64,000 bases of DNA from Chloroflexota bacterium (lineage in GTDB: Bacteria > Chloroflexota > Anaerolineae > UBA7937 > B3-Chlor). The position numbers were made by a program, and so were the translations under genes. The DNA is taken from the NCBI GenBank assembly GCA_030603665.1, contig JAUVXJ010000005.1, positions 124,001 to 188,000 on the forward strand. Reading direction: 5' to 3'. Under the pieces are notes generated by a model. It made no database searches. It had not been told where the DNA came from and saw only the letters and a list, made by a program, of their open reading frames with translations. Positions 1 through 9,690 of the stretch are shown here, piece after piece (positions within the stretch are counted from its first letter, which is position 1; each line of letters opens with the position of its first letter).

Positions 1-1
1 C

Positions 2-889
2 CACGGCCCCACCTACACCTCTATCTCCCTGCCCAGCCTGCGCATGGACTCCTTTTCCCTTCGGCTCGCTGAGATGTTTCACGGGCGCAGGAAGACCGGG
101 CTGACCTTCGCCCCCGAGGCAGGAAGTGAGCGCCTGAGAAGAGTGATCAACAAGAACCTTAACCACGACGATATCCTGAGCACCGCTGAGTCTGCCTACA
201 ACAGTGGCTGGCACCGCATCAAGCTCTACTTCATGATCGGGCTGCCCACCGAGACCATGGAGGACGTAGAGGCCATCGCCGCCCTGGTCAACGAGCTGCG
301 CGCTGTCGGTCGCCGGGCGAGGGGGAAGAAAGCCGAACTGAACGTCAGCGTGGCTACCTTGATCCCCAAGCCCCACACCCCCTTCCAGTGGATACCCCTG
401 GAAGACAGGGCATCTTTGGACGAGAAACACCATGTCCTGCGAAACCAAATCAGGGGACGAGGTCTGAAACTGAGCTGGAACGACCCGCAGACCAGCCTCC
501 TGGAGGCGGCGCTATCGCGAGGAGATCGCCGCCTGGGCAAGGTGATTCTGCACGCATGGCAAGCAGGAGCCAGGTTCGACGCCTGGAGCGAGGCCCTGGA
601 CACCCAGCGCTGGTGGCAGGCCTTCTCTGCTCAAGGGCTGGACCCTGCCTTCTACGCCCGCAGGGAGCGCCCGCTGGACGAGGTTCTGCCCTGGGATCAC
701 ATCAGCGCAGGGGTTAGCAAAGAATACCTCGTGGCCGAGCTTCGACGGAGCCTGGCAGAGGAAGCCACCCTCGATTGCCGTGAGGGTTCATGCCGGACCT
801 GCGGCATCCTGGAGACCTTCCACAGAGATCCTGAAGCCATGCAGCAAGGACGGTGGGGCTGCGTCGGCGTTCAGCAGAGCGCGCAATAG
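2..889 (+). CDS. B12-binding-domain radical SAM protein, C-terminal part (5' end outside window)
   Basis: The reading frame is open from base 2, so the gene starts upstream of the window. What is visible is the end of a radical SAM barrel (TFAPEAGSERLRRVINKN, then the YFMIGLPTET segment typical of B12-radical SAM enzymes) followed by a C-terminal domain with a Cys cluster (DCREGSCRTCG near the end). This matches the TIGR03960-type B12-binding radical SAM family, whose exact reaction is not established. The next gene, 27 bases downstream, is the DUF2344 partner that usually follows this family or is fused to it, which supports the call. The first Met in frame lies at base 44, but the residues before it (HGPTYTSISLPSLR) belong to the same domain, so it is not the start. 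Confidence 0.85.
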   Translation, partial: HGPTYTSISLPSLRMDSFSLRLAEMFHGRRKTGLTFAPEAGSERLRRVINKNLNHDDILSTAESAYNSGWHRIKLYFMIGLPTETMEDVEAIAALVNELRAVGRRARGKKAELNVSVATLIPKPHTPFQWIPLEDRASLDEKHHVLRNQIRGRGLKLSWNDPQTSLLEAALSRGDRRLGKVILHAWQAGARFDAWSEALDTQRWWQAFSAQGLDPAFYARRERPLDEVLPWDHISAGVSKEYLVAELRRSLAEEATLDCREGSCRTCGILETFHRDPEAMQQGRWGCVGVQQSAQ

Positions 890-916
890 CACTATTGCCC
901 GAAAGGAAAGCTCCCT

Positions 917-1582
917 TTGAGACCCAAGATGGAGCGTACACAACGCCTCAGGGTGACCTTCGCCAAGGGAGAAGAGGTCAAGTACATCTCCCACCTCGAT
1001 CTGATGCGCCTCTGGGAGAGGGCACTGCGCCGGGCCGGCGTGCCCCTGCTGTACTCCAAAGGGTACAACCCCCGGCCCAAGATCTCCCTCGCCGCGCCCC
1101 TGGCGGTGGGCATCACCGGCCAGAGAGAGATCATGGACGTGTCTCTCGAGAGACCTCTGGCCCCTCTGGACTTCGCCACCGCCGTCAAGCGACAGCTCCC
1201 TGCCGGCATCACCCTCATCGAAGTGCAGGAGGTGTACGTCACTCTACCTGCCCTCCAGACACTGGTGCAGTCTACCCACTACCTGGCCACGGTTGACACC
1301 AGCGAGGAGACCACCGATGTCGAGGTCCGAGTCGCCTCCTTGCTGCGTGCCGAGCACTTGCGCCGTCGGCGGCGCGAGAAGGAGTACGACCTGCGCCCAC
1401 TGATAGAAGAGCTGTGGTTGGAGGCAACAGACGAGGACCAGTGCACTCTGGGGATGAAACTGCGAGCTGGCGAAGGGGGCACGGGCCGTCCGGACGAGGT
1501 TCTGGCCGAACTAGGCCTGACCGATCAGGTAGAACGAATCACGCGCACCCAGATCCACTTCGCGCCAGCGGGAGAGACGTAA
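917..1582 (+). CDS. TIGR03936/DUF2344 radical-SAM-associated protein
   Basis: A 221-residue protein whose N-terminal half (RLRVTFAKGEEVKYISHLDL, then YSKGYNPRPKIS) is the DUF2344 signature. The family accompanies TIGR03960 radical SAM proteins and is thought to act with them, possibly in RNA or ribosome-related modification; its biochemical role is unknown. The start given is TTG at 917, preceded by a GAAAGG purine stretch at 905-910; an ATG four codons later (929) is an alternative. It lies 27 bases after the radical SAM gene, so the two are very likely co-transcribed. The RNase E/G and rplU genes that often follow this pair elsewhere are absent, because the next gene is on the opposite strand. 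Confidence 0.85.
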   Translation: MRPKMERTQRLRVTFAKGEEVKYISHLDLMRLWERALRRAGVPLLYSKGYNPRPKISLAAPLAVGITGQREIMDVSLERPLAPLDFATAVKRQLPAGITLIEVQEVYVTLPALQTLVQSTHYLATVDTSEETTDVEVRVASLLRAEHLRRRRREKEYDLRPLIEELWLEATDEDQCTLGMKLRAGEGGTGRPDEVLAELGLTDQVERITRTQIHFAPAGET

Positions 1583-1654
1583 ACCCCACGTTCGACCGCC
1601 CGCGACGCTGACAGTGACGACACTGCCGTGGTTGAGCGAGGGATCCCAGTCAGC

Positions 1655-2581
1655 CTAACCAGGGAACAGCACCTGCTCCAGTTCTCTCAGCCTCTGCACA
1701 CCCTTGATCTCATACGGGAACAGAGGCACCTTGATGATCTCCCTGTCGTCCCCGTACTCATCGCGCAGCATCTGGATGTACGGGCACTGCATCTCCATTC
1801 GCTGGCGGTTGAAGTCGCTGTCGGGGTTCTGGATCACATTATTGACCAGTATGTACCGGATATCCAGTCCAAAACGCTGGAACTCCTTCACCAGCCTCTT
1901 GGCCTGATAGACACCAAGGCCCTCGGGGATGGTCACCAGGACGAACTCAGTGTTCGTGGGATCCCTCATGAAGCTGGTCACTTCCTCAGCCAGGTCCTTC
2001 CAGCTCTCGATGAGCTCGAGGAAGGGTACCTTCTTCAGCTTGAGGGCATCCCTGACCCTCATGTACACCTTGGGCGCGGTCCGCAGGTGCTCCATGAACT
2101 TGTACGGCAGCTCCAGGAGCCTCAGCGTGTCCCCCGCCGGAGCGGTGTCCCAGACGATCAGATCATAGGAACCATCCTTGACCCGCTCCAGCACGTAGTC
2201 CAGCATGAACTCCTCCTGTATCCCAGGGGCCATGGCTACGTACTCTATGACCTCATCGTACTCCATGTTTATCATCGACGAAGCGGCCTCGTAGATCTCC
2301 GGGCCGAACTTCTTCTTCCATCTCTTCATCACCTCATCGGGGCCTATCTCCAAGGCGTCGAGGTTCTCCACGCCTTGAACGGCCTTCTCTTTGGGCCCAA
2401 TCTCCATCTCGAAGATGTCCGATAGAGAGGGGGTCAGATCGCTGGAGATGATCAGCGTCTTCCGGCCCAGCGAGGCGTAGTGCAAGGCAGCGGTTGCCGA
2501 GCAGGTCGTCTTCCCCACTCCGCCCTTGCCACCGAACATCAGCACGCGCTTACCACTGCCATCTAGTTCAGAGAGAGACAT
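1655..2581 (-). CDS. ArsA/GET3-family P-loop ATPase
   Basis: A 308-residue single-domain ATPase with the deviant Walker A motif GGKGGVGKTT (residues about 17-26), a switch I region SSDLTPSLSDIF and an A-loop DTAPAGDTLRLL. Arsenite-pump ATPases and GET3/TRC40 tail-anchored-protein chaperones share this fold. In the family consensus I remember, switch I reads TDPAHSLSD and the A-loop reads DTAPTGHT, so this copy differs at several of these positions (L-T-P for P-A-H, D for H). There is no arsenic gene nearby, so a membrane-protein-targeting or unknown role is more likely than arsenite efflux. It is a stand-alone gene, convergent with the DUF2344 gene. Confidence 0.85.
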   Translation of the reverse strand: MSLSELDGSGKRVLMFGGKGGVGKTTCSATAALHYASLGRKTLIISSDLTPSLSDIFEMEIGPKEKAVQGVENLDALEIGPDEVMKRWKKKFGPEIYEAASSMINMEYDEVIEYVAMAPGIQEEFMLDYVLERVKDGSYDLIVWDTAPAGDTLRLLELPYKFMEHLRTAPKVYMRVRDALKLKKVPFLELIESWKDLAEEVTSFMRDPTNTEFVLVTIPEGLGVYQAKRLVKEFQRFGLDIRYILVNNVIQNPDSDFNRQRMEMQCPYIQMLRDEYGDDREIIKVPLFPYEIKGVQRLRELEQVLFPG

Positions 2582-3057
2582 CCAAGACCTCCGAAGTCGA
2601 CCTACTCAGACAGATTCTGCCGACAATTCTAACACAAATCCAATGATTGCACAGAGCTTGTGCGTCCCGCTGTTGACCGTCGCCACTCGCTGTCAGCCAG
2701 GGGTTCCGAGCCTCCTCCTCCTGCCAACAGCTGACCTGCCCCCACCTGCTGGGCCGGCGATACGCGCCAAGATGATCGCCTGTCGCTCGTAGCCGCAGGG
2801 CATACCATGCGGCTGCATCGTTCAACGGACAGCCGCGCCTGGTCAGTGCAATGCGGACCTCCTCGGTTCGCGCAGCTCGGTCCGAGGTTGCGAGCAACAC
2901 CATCCAGGGCCCGCTTCACCGTCCCCACACATTGCTGCCTCGGATACCGAGAAGGGGGCTTTGAGAGGAGCTGTGCGACTACTTCGTTGCCGCTTGCGCC
3001 TGTCGGCCAGGAGATGGGGCTGGAACCAAACGCAGGTAGCTCTTCTCACAAAGAGTC
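2582..3057. other. Intergenic region upstream of the ArsA-family gene, no gene seen
   Basis: About 480 bases between the start of the ArsA-family gene and the terminator of the sugar ABC operon. The only structure noted is a possible extended -10 element for the ArsA gene (TGT-TAGAAT read on the minus strand, TAGAAT at 2631-2626) without a convincing -35 box. The open frames here have no recognisable protein character. Confidence 0.4.
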
Positions 3058-3087
3058 AAAAGGGCATCCTATATGCCAGGATGCCCT
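3058..3087 (-). terminator. Rho-independent terminator of the sugar ABC operon
   Basis: On the minus strand a perfect 10-bp inverted repeat (AGGGCATCCT / AGGATGCCCT) with a 7-base loop runs directly into TTTT and then GACTC. It lies 49 bases past the stop of the last gene of the minus-strand operon (the MalK-type ATPase). Stem, loop size and U-tract all fit an intrinsic terminator. Confidence 0.85.
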
Positions 3088-3135
3088 GGTGCGATCAGAT
3101 GAGACGATGGTACCGTGGCCAAGCGCGGGCCACCG

Positions 3136-4236
3136 CTACAGTAGCCCTTCCTCGGTCTTGGCGTCGAAGAGGTGAATGTTGTCCATGTTAAGGGCGATCC
3201 CCAAGTCTTCCCCCACTGCCGCGGCGCTGCGAGGATCCACGCGCGCCACGAAATCCTTGCCATTCTTCACCAGGTACACGTACCGCTCCGAACCCATGGG
3301 TTCTATCACGTCCACCTTGGCTACGAACGAGGCAGCGGTGACGTCAACCGGCATGTATCTCTTGTCATGTATATCCTCTGGTCTAATGCCGAAGATCACC
3401 TCTTTGCCCAGATGGTCCGTCAGAGCGGGGATCACCTGCGTGGGGACCTCCACCTGGAAGGCTTTGGTCTGGATGTGGATGGCCTCATTGCTTCCCATCA
3501 GCGTGGCATCGAAGAGATTCATGGCCGGGCTGCCGATGAAGCCCGCCACGAAGATGTTGACCGGATGGTCGTACAGGTCCTCCGGTGTGTCCACCTGCTG
3601 CAGCACCCCGGCGTTCTGCACGGCGATCCTGGTGCCCATGGTCATGGCCTCCACCTGGTCGTGGGTAACATAGATGAAGGTCGTTCCCAGCTGCAAGTGC
3701 AGCCTGCTGAGCATGGCGCGTGCTTCCACCCGCAGCTTGGCATCAAGGTTGGAGAGAGGCTCGTCCATCAAGAACACGGCCGGCTCCCGCACGATGGCCC
3801 GGCCCAAGGCTACCCGCTGCCGCTGACCGCCCGACAGTTGCTTGGGTTTTCGATCGAGCAGGTTGTCAATGCCCAGCGCTTCCGCTGCTCTCTGCACTCG
3901 CTCCTTGATCTCTCCCTTGTCCATCTTGCGGAGCTGCAGGGCAAAGGCCATGTTGTCGAACACACTCATGTGCGGATACAGCGCGTAGCTCTGAAAGACC
4001 ATGGCGATGTCCCGGTCCTTGGCCGCCACGTCGTTCACCAGGCGTTCACCGATGAAGATCTCCCCGGTGGTAACCTCCTCCAGACCAGCCAGCAACCGCA
4101 GCGAAGTGGACTTGCCACAGCCAGAAGGACCGACCAGCACCAGGAACTCTTTGTCGGCAATCTCCAGGGTCAGATCATCGACGGCGATCACCTCGCCGAA
4201 CGCCTTGGTGACGTGACTGAACGCGACGCTGGCCAT
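3136..4236 (-). CDS. Sugar ABC transporter ATP-binding protein (MalK/UgpC type)
   Basis: A 366-residue ATPase that would energise the two permeases encoded upstream. Walker A is GPSGCGKST (residues about 37-45), the Q-loop follows at VFQSYALYPHM, the signature is LSGGQRQRVALGRAI, and Walker B is VFLMDEPLSNLDAKLR with the switch His in THDQVEAMT. A C-terminal TOBE/regulatory region of roughly 130 residues, as in MalK and UgpC, completes the protein. The ATG has a good ribosome site (AAAGGGG). It is the last gene of the operon, 19 bases after treT and followed by a terminator. Substrate is inferred from context only. Confidence 0.9.
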   Translation of the reverse strand: MASVAFSHVTKAFGEVIAVDDLTLEIADKEFLVLVGPSGCGKSTSLRLLAGLEEVTTGEIFIGERLVNDVAAKDRDIAMVFQSYALYPHMSVFDNMAFALQLRKMDKGEIKERVQRAAEALGIDNLLDRKPKQLSGGQRQRVALGRAIVREPAVFLMDEPLSNLDAKLRVEARAMLSRLHLQLGTTFIYVTHDQVEAMTMGTRIAVQNAGVLQQVDTPEDLYDHPVNIFVAGFIGSPAMNLFDATLMGSNEAIHIQTKAFQVEVPTQVIPALTDHLGKEVIFGIRPEDIHDKRYMPVDVTAASFVAKVDVIEPMGSERYVYLVKNGKDFVARVDPRSAAAVGEDLGIALNMDNIHLFDAKTEEGLL

Positions 4237-4255
4237 TCGGGACCCCTTTCCAGAC

Positions 4256-5509
4256 CTACACCGGGCTGCCCGTGGTAGAAGACAACCCGTGGAACAGCTG
4301 AAAGTAGTCTCTTAGGTGACGTGGCAGGAGGAAGTTGCGCCTCACGTGCTCTTTGGCCCTGGCGCCCATCATCTGCGCCTCATCCCTGTTCTGCAAGAGA
4401 TAGAGGACCTTCTCCGCACACTCCTCGACATCGTGAACAAGGAAGCCAGTCTGGCCATCAATGATCTGCAGCGGTATACCTCCCACGGCACCTCCCACCA
4501 CGGCCTGACCCTTCCACAGCGCCTCGGTAACGACCAAACCAAACCCTTCCCGCACCGACTTCTGCATGACCACATCGCAGTACGTCTGCAAGGCGTTCAC
4601 CTCAATATCGTTATTCCGCTCAAAGGAGAGAAGATGGATATCAGGATCATCCCCTGCGTGTTGCTGGGTACGCTGTAGAAAGGCCCAACCCTCTGGATCA
4701 TCATTTGCCATGGAGGCCATCAGGACCAGCTGCACATCGGGGATGTTCCTCTTGACGATGCGATAGGCATCTACCACCCCGAGAGGATCCTTCCACGGGT
4801 CAAACCTGGAAACCTGCGTTATCACCGGTCGATCTGTGTCCACGCCCAAACCCCGGCAAGTTCTCCTTGCTCTCTTGCGGCTCATAGGTCGGTTCTTCTT
4901 GGAGAGTGGATCAATGGACGGGTGGATGATGGCCAGCTCGGGGAAGGCGATCCCTTCTCCCGCATACTCGGTCATGCTGAAGATACCGGCCTCATAGCCT
5001 GCAAGGAAGGGCACCATGAACTCCCAGTAGCCGGGGTTCGGATGGGACGTGTCTATGTGGGATCGCCATATCCAGTGCCTGCCTGCGCTGTCGCCGTGGA
5101 AGTGCAACAGGCCGGCCGGCTGCGGATCGTGTACCACGATGAAATCATATTCCCCTTCGAACTTCTCGGCGTTCATCCTGTTGTACCGCTCCCACGTCTC
5201 CTTCATGCCATCGGTCAGGGGGCCATCCATCCCCTGCAAGCCGTTGTGGAAAGCCTTGGTGACCGTGAAGAACTCGTCGTCTCCCGCAATCACCTGCCAC
5301 TCCGCGTCCAGACCCACCTCGCACATCAGCGGTACCAGAGACTGCAGCATCTCTGCCACGCCCCCGCCGAATGCTGTGGCGTTGATGTGCACTACACGAG
5401 CCCCCTTCAACTCGCCAGCCAATCCGAGGACTTCATCGATCAATTCGTCGCCGACAGTGGCGCGGTAGTGCTCCAGCGACTTCTGTTGCAGTTCAACTCT
5501 GTCAAGCAT
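4256..5509 (-). CDS. treT: Trehalose glycosyltransferring synthase TreT
   Basis: A 417-residue GT-B glycosyltransferase (family GT4). The N-terminal region (VVHINATAFGGGVAEMLQSL, then HDPQPAGLL and WRSHIDTSHPNP) is the TreT pattern. The C-terminal Rossmann half has the E-x7-E motif in REGFGLVVTEALWKG. TreT interconverts trehalose with NDP-glucose plus glucose. In hyperthermophilic archaea and some bacteria treT sits inside a trehalose/maltose ABC operon, the arrangement seen here (binding protein, two permeases, treT, malK-type ATPase). The likely role is cytoplasmic splitting of imported trehalose, with glucose going to the divergent ROK kinase. A general GT4 sucrose-synthase-like enzyme is the less likely alternative. 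Confidence 0.85.
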   Translation of the reverse strand: MLDRVELQQKSLEHYRATVGDELIDEVLGLAGELKGARVVHINATAFGGGVAEMLQSLVPLMCEVGLDAEWQVIAGDDEFFTVTKAFHNGLQGMDGPLTDGMKETWERYNRMNAEKFEGEYDFIVVHDPQPAGLLHFHGDSAGRHWIWRSHIDTSHPNPGYWEFMVPFLAGYEAGIFSMTEYAGEGIAFPELAIIHPSIDPLSKKNRPMSRKRARRTCRGLGVDTDRPVITQVSRFDPWKDPLGVVDAYRIVKRNIPDVQLVLMASMANDDPEGWAFLQRTQQHAGDDPDIHLLSFERNNDIEVNALQTYCDVVMQKSVREGFGLVVTEALWKGQAVVGGAVGGIPLQIIDGQTGFLVHDVEECAEKVLYLLQNRDEAQMMGARAKEHVRRNFLLPRHLRDYFQLFHGLSSTTGSPV

Positions 5510-5539
5510 GCTCCACTAATGTACCCACTTTCTTTAGAT

Positions 5540-6403
5540 TCATCCCTTCACCGCACCGGCGAGATAGTCGGCCCTCAGCCAGCGCTGCATAAGGTAGGTG
5601 ACGATGACCACCGGGATGGTAACGATAGTGGCCCAGGTGGCAACCACCGTGGGCCCCGAACGCCCAATGATGTCCAGGAGCTGGATGGGCAACGTGGGGT
5701 GCAGTAGAGTCAAGAAGCGAGCATACGTTACCTCATCCCAGGACAGGAGCCAGGTGAAGATCGCCGCCACGGAAATGCCAGGGGCCGCCAGAGGGATGAC
5801 CACTCGCCAGAGAGTCCGCAAGCGACTGGCCCCATCCACGCTGGCCGCCTCCTCCAGATCCCGTGGAATGGTCTCGAAGGCTCCCACCAGGATCCAGGCG
5901 CAGATCGGCAACACCAAGATTAGATGAGCAAACACAAGGCCGATGATACTCTCGTACAAGCCCATGCGCAAGAAGAACACCGCCACAGGCAAGGCGATGC
6001 CGATCTCGGGATACATCCTGGTGAAGAAGAGACTGAGTATCAGGAAGTACTTGACCTTGGGTGCCATGCGTGAGATGGCGTAAGCGCCCGGAACGCTGAT
6101 CACCAGAGCGATGGCAGTAGTGACTGTGGCCACGACCAAACTCTTCGTGAAAGCCGGGTACAGGGTCTCGCTGTTTAGCACTCGCTCCCACCACTGGGTC
6201 GTGAATTTGGTGGGGAAGTAGGCCGGATCGGGTCTGAAGAACTCACTGGGCTCCATCACCGACAGCACCACCATAAAATACACGGGTGCCATGGTGACAG
6301 CTACGATCAGCAGAACTAGCAGGGCGAGGCCCACCCTGCCTGCCCTCTTTCCCCAGTTTATGCGCCGAGCTCCCGGTCTGCTCGTTGGCGCTGCCTCGCT
6401 CAT
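5540..6403 (-). CDS. Sugar ABC transporter permease (MalG-like)
   Basis: A 287-residue inner-membrane protein with an N-terminal membrane segment (VGLALLVLLIVAVTMAPVYF) and about five more. The EAA loop reads EEAASVDGASRLRTLWRVVIPLAAPG, which contacts the ATPase in the carbohydrate-uptake CUT1 family. The ATG overlaps the stop of the upstream permease gene by 4 bases and has a strong GGAGGAGA site, so translation is coupled. It should pair with the MalF-like permease to form the channel. Confidence 0.9.
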   Translation of the reverse strand: MSEAAPTSRPGARRINWGKRAGRVGLALLVLLIVAVTMAPVYFMVVLSVMEPSEFFRPDPAYFPTKFTTQWWERVLNSETLYPAFTKSLVVATVTTAIALVISVPGAYAISRMAPKVKYFLILSLFFTRMYPEIGIALPVAVFFLRMGLYESIIGLVFAHLILVLPICAWILVGAFETIPRDLEEAASVDGASRLRTLWRVVIPLAAPGISVAAIFTWLLSWDEVTYARFLTLLHPTLPIQLLDIIGRSGPTVVATWATIVTIPVVIVTYLMQRWLRADYLAGAVKG

Positions 6404-7308
6404 CCTGTTATCTCCTCCGTGCCAGCGATACGTATGTACAGAAGCACAGTGACCAGGATCATCACCAGCAGGATGGTAGAAGTGGCCGCCGAAGTCGTGT
6501 AGTACACACGCTGGTACTCGTAGTAGCCGAAGGTGGATAGTACGGGTACCGTTCGACCGACCCCCAATCCCATGGGGTGCGCAAAAATGCGAAAGGCGTC
6601 GATGCCTCTAATCACTACGGCGGAGGTGATGGCTGGCTTCAGCAGTGGCAAGGTTATTCTTCGAAAGCGTTGCCAGACGCCGGCACCGTCAACTTGCGCG
6701 GCCTCGTAGAGTTCACTGGGGATCGACTCCAGGCCGGCCAGCAGGATGAGCATCACCAACGGCGTCACTTTCCACATGTCCGATATGGCCACAGTGAACA
6801 GCGCCAGGGGATACCTCAGCCAATCTATGGGCTGCGATATGAGGTTCAGATCTATGAGAGCTTGATTCAGGTATCCAGACGACAGGAATATGTAGCGCAT
6901 GTTCGATGCGGCGACGACCACCGGTATGCCCAGGGGCAGGAGCATAATGGCCCGGAAAACCCCTCGTCCTCTGAAGGTGCGAGTCATTACCAAGGCCACA
7001 ATCAGCCCCAGGATCAGCTCCAGGCCGACGCTGGTGAAGGTGATAATCAATGTGTTGATGAAGGCGGAGACGAACTGGTAGTCCTGGATCACCAGATTGT
7101 AGCTCTCCAGCGAAGGGAACCCGCCCCCCCTCGGAGGGTTCTGAAAGCCAAGCAGAATCGAAGCGAAGACAGGCACCAACGTTGTCCCGAACACGTACAC
7201 GAAGAGCGGCGTGATGAGGACGATCTCGAACCCGTGCCGCTTGACAAACGCCGCAGCTCTGCTGACTCGGCTCGGAGTGTACGGACGCACCAACTGGGCT
7301 GTGGTCAT
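6400..7308 (-). CDS. Sugar ABC transporter permease (MalF-like)
   Basis: A 302-residue membrane protein with six predicted segments, starting with FEIVLITPLFVYVFGTTLVP, and an EAA loop (YEAAQVDGAGVWQRFRRITLPLLKPA) typical of CUT1 permeases. It lacks the large periplasmic P2 domain of enterobacterial MalF, as is usual outside the Proteobacteria. It follows the binding-protein gene after a 66-base gap holding a strong hairpin and overlaps the next permease gene by 4 bases. Confidence 0.9.
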   Translation of the reverse strand: MTTAQLVRPYTPSRVSRAAAFVKRHGFEIVLITPLFVYVFGTTLVPVFASILLGFQNPPRGGGFPSLESYNLVIQDYQFVSAFINTLIITFTSVGLELILGLIVALVMTRTFRGRGVFRAIMLLPLGIPVVVAASNMRYIFLSSGYLNQALIDLNLISQPIDWLRYPLALFTVAISDMWKVTPLVMLILLAGLESIPSELYEAAQVDGAGVWQRFRRITLPLLKPAITSAVVIRGIDAFRIFAHPMGLGVGRTVPVLSTFGYYEYQRVYYTTSAATSTILLVMILVTVLLYIRIAGTEEITG

Positions 7309-7336
7309 GCTCTTCTGCTCCGATGACTGTAGACAG

Positions 7337-7366
7337 GGGACTGGGCCCGACGATGGGCCCAGTCCC
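7337..7366 (-). promoter_or_regulatory. Strong hairpin between binding-protein and permease genes
   Basis: A perfect 12-bp inverted repeat (GGGACTGGGCCC / GGGCCCAGTCCC) with a 6-base loop, starting 8 bases after the stop of the solute-binding-protein gene. No U-tract follows, so it is not a standard intrinsic terminator. In sugar ABC operons such hairpins protect the upstream message from 3' exonucleases or cause partial termination, so that binding protein is made in excess. That role is inferred. Confidence 0.7.
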
Positions 7367-7374
7367 TACACAGT

Positions 7375-9690
7375 CTATTCGTTGGCCGCGATGACCGCCG
7401 CCAGACGTGTTGCCACGTCGTTCAGGACAGTCGTCACGTCCTCACCGTTGTACACCGTGCGATCCCACGCCTCCGTGATCAACGGGAATACGTCCGTCGT
7501 CAAGTACGGCACGTTCGGCCGCAACACTCCGCCCCGCGCTGCCGCCTGAATCGCATCCCACAACGGCTTCTGATCCGCCGCTACCAGACCAAGAGCATCA
7601 TCACGCACCGCTGGCCACGATAGCTCGGATACGAAGACCTCCTGTGCCTCCTTCGACGTCATGAAGGCGATGAAGTCCAGGGCCACGTCCATGTTCTCAG
7701 TACCCTTCGGTATGCCCAAGACCTCACCACCCATCACGTGCGCCGACAGCCAACCTCCATACACCTCAAAGTCGGTGAAACCATAGTCGGGCGGAAGCAC
7801 ACTGTATCCGAACGGCCAGTTCTGCATGATGTGGCACTCGCCTCGAGCTAGATACTCGTTCGACGTGTCCCACTTCGCATCTCGCGTAGCCGCTTGGTTC
7901 AGCAGCCCGGCGCTCCACATGTCTTGGAACCACTGGAAGGTCTCCATGGACCCCGCGTCGTTCAGCACCATCGGATCCCCGCCATTGGATACGATCCACT
8001 CCCACAACAACGTCGGCAGTGGCAACGCCTGGTCCCCGCCTCCCTTGAAGATACACTTGGGAGCCGCGTACTCGTCGGAGAGCGCCTGGCACACCGCCTG
8101 GTACTCTGCAATGGTGGTGGGCGGCTCTAAATCCAGCTCGTCGAACACCGCCGTGTTGTAGTACGCGATCTGCACGTTGCCGCGGTACGGCACGAACAGC
8201 AGCTTCCCATCGAACGTCATCTGGTCCGTCAAGTAACCATAGATCTCCGACGGCAGGTCGCCCTGATAGGGCGTCAGATCCTCCACCAGGTCCAGGCTGA
8301 CCAACGGCGCCAAGGCAACGTTGTCCTGCGCTATGACGTCGATCTCCACCCTGCCCGCTGCCTGCTGCGCCTGCAACGTCGTCGCCACGTCCTCAGGCGG
8401 GATTTCCGCGATGTTCACCTTGTTGCCCGTGCGGGCCTCCCAGATGGGAATCACCTCATCCCGCACCACCGCCAGCTCCGCCTCTGCCAGCCGCGTCACA
8501 AACGTCAACTCGACCGGCGCAGCGACCTCCTCCGGCGTGGGTGAAGGAACCGGTTGCCCCGCAATGAGCGCCGCAAGACGCGTGGCCACGTCGTCCAGGA
8601 CGGTCTCCACGTCCTCACCGTTGTACACCGAGCGATCCCACGCCTCCGTGATCAGCGGGAATACGTCCGTCGTCAGGTACGGCACGTTCGGCCGCAACAC
8701 TCCGCCCCGCGCTGCTGCCTGAATCGCATCCCACAACGGCTTCTGATCCGCCGCTACCAGACCAAGAGCGTCATCACGCACCGCCGGCCACGATAGCTCG
8801 GATACGAAGACCTCCTGTGCCTCCTTCGACGTCATGAAGGCGATGAAGTCCAGGGCCACGTCCATGTTCTCCGTACCTTTCGGTATGCCCAAGACCTCAC
8901 CACCCATCACGTGCGCCGATAACCAACCACCGTACACCGCGAAGTCGGTGAACCCATAGTCGGTCGGTAGCACACTGTACCCAAACGGCCAGTTCTGCAT
9001 GATGTGAGCCTCGCCTCGAGCCAGATACTCGTTCGACGTGTCCCACTTCGCATCTCGCGTCGCCGCCTGGTTCAACAACCCCGAACTCCACATCTCCTGG
9101 AAGAACTCAAACGTTTCCACCGATCCCGCGTCGTTCAGCACCATGGGATCCCCACCATTGGATACGATCCACTCCCACAGCAACGTCGGCATTGGCAACG
9201 CCTGGTCCCCGCCTCCCTTGAAGATGCACTTGCCAGTGCCGTACTCGTCGTACAGCGCCTGGCACACGTCCTTGTACTCCGCGGTCGTCGTTGGAGGCTC
9301 CAACCCCAGCTCATCCATCACACTCGTGTTGTAGTACGCGATCTGTACGTTGCCCCGGTACGGCACGAACAGCAGCTTCCCGTCAAACGTCATCTGGTCC
9401 GCCAGATAGCCATAGATCTCCGACGGCAGCTCACCCTGATGCGGCGTCAGATCCTCCATCAGGTCCAGGCTGACCAACGGCGCCAACGCGACGTTGTCCT
9501 GCGCAATGACGTCGATCTCCACCCTGCCCGCCGCCTGCTGCGCCTGCAACGTCGTCGCCACGTCCTCAGGCGGGATCTCCGCGATGTTTACCTTGTTACC
9601 CGTCCGCTCCTCCCAGATGGGAATTACCTCGTCCCGCACCACCGCGAGCTCCGCCTCAGCCAGCCGCGTCACAAACGTCAACTCCACGGG
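7375..9690. repeat. Tandem in-frame duplication, 1173-bp unit
   Basis: The DNA coding for the two solute-binding domains repeats with an offset of exactly 1173 bases (391 codons). For example CCGCGTCACAAACGTCAACT occurs at 8491 and at 9664. Copy 1 spans about 8518-9690 and copy 2 about 7375-8517. The copies differ at scattered, often synonymous, positions, which argues against a simple assembly duplication. Confidence 0.85.

Noticed and set aside
1628..2425. 265-codon open frame on the plus strand opposite the ArsA-family gene
   Set aside because: It is the antisense shadow of a gene with a P-loop ATPase motif; its translation is His/Leu/Val-rich with no family sequence.
3172..4278. 368-codon plus-strand frame
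   Set aside because: Antisense to the MalK-type ATPase gene, which has every ABC motif; the shadow is His-rich and unrelated to any family.
7337..7366. Hairpin as an intrinsic terminator
   Set aside because: No run of U follows on the minus strand and the same operon clearly continues into the permease genes.
7375..9690. Long repeats as a possible CRISPR or satellite array
   Set aside because: There are only two units of 1173 bp, in frame and coding; no short repeat-spacer pattern occurs anywhere in the window.
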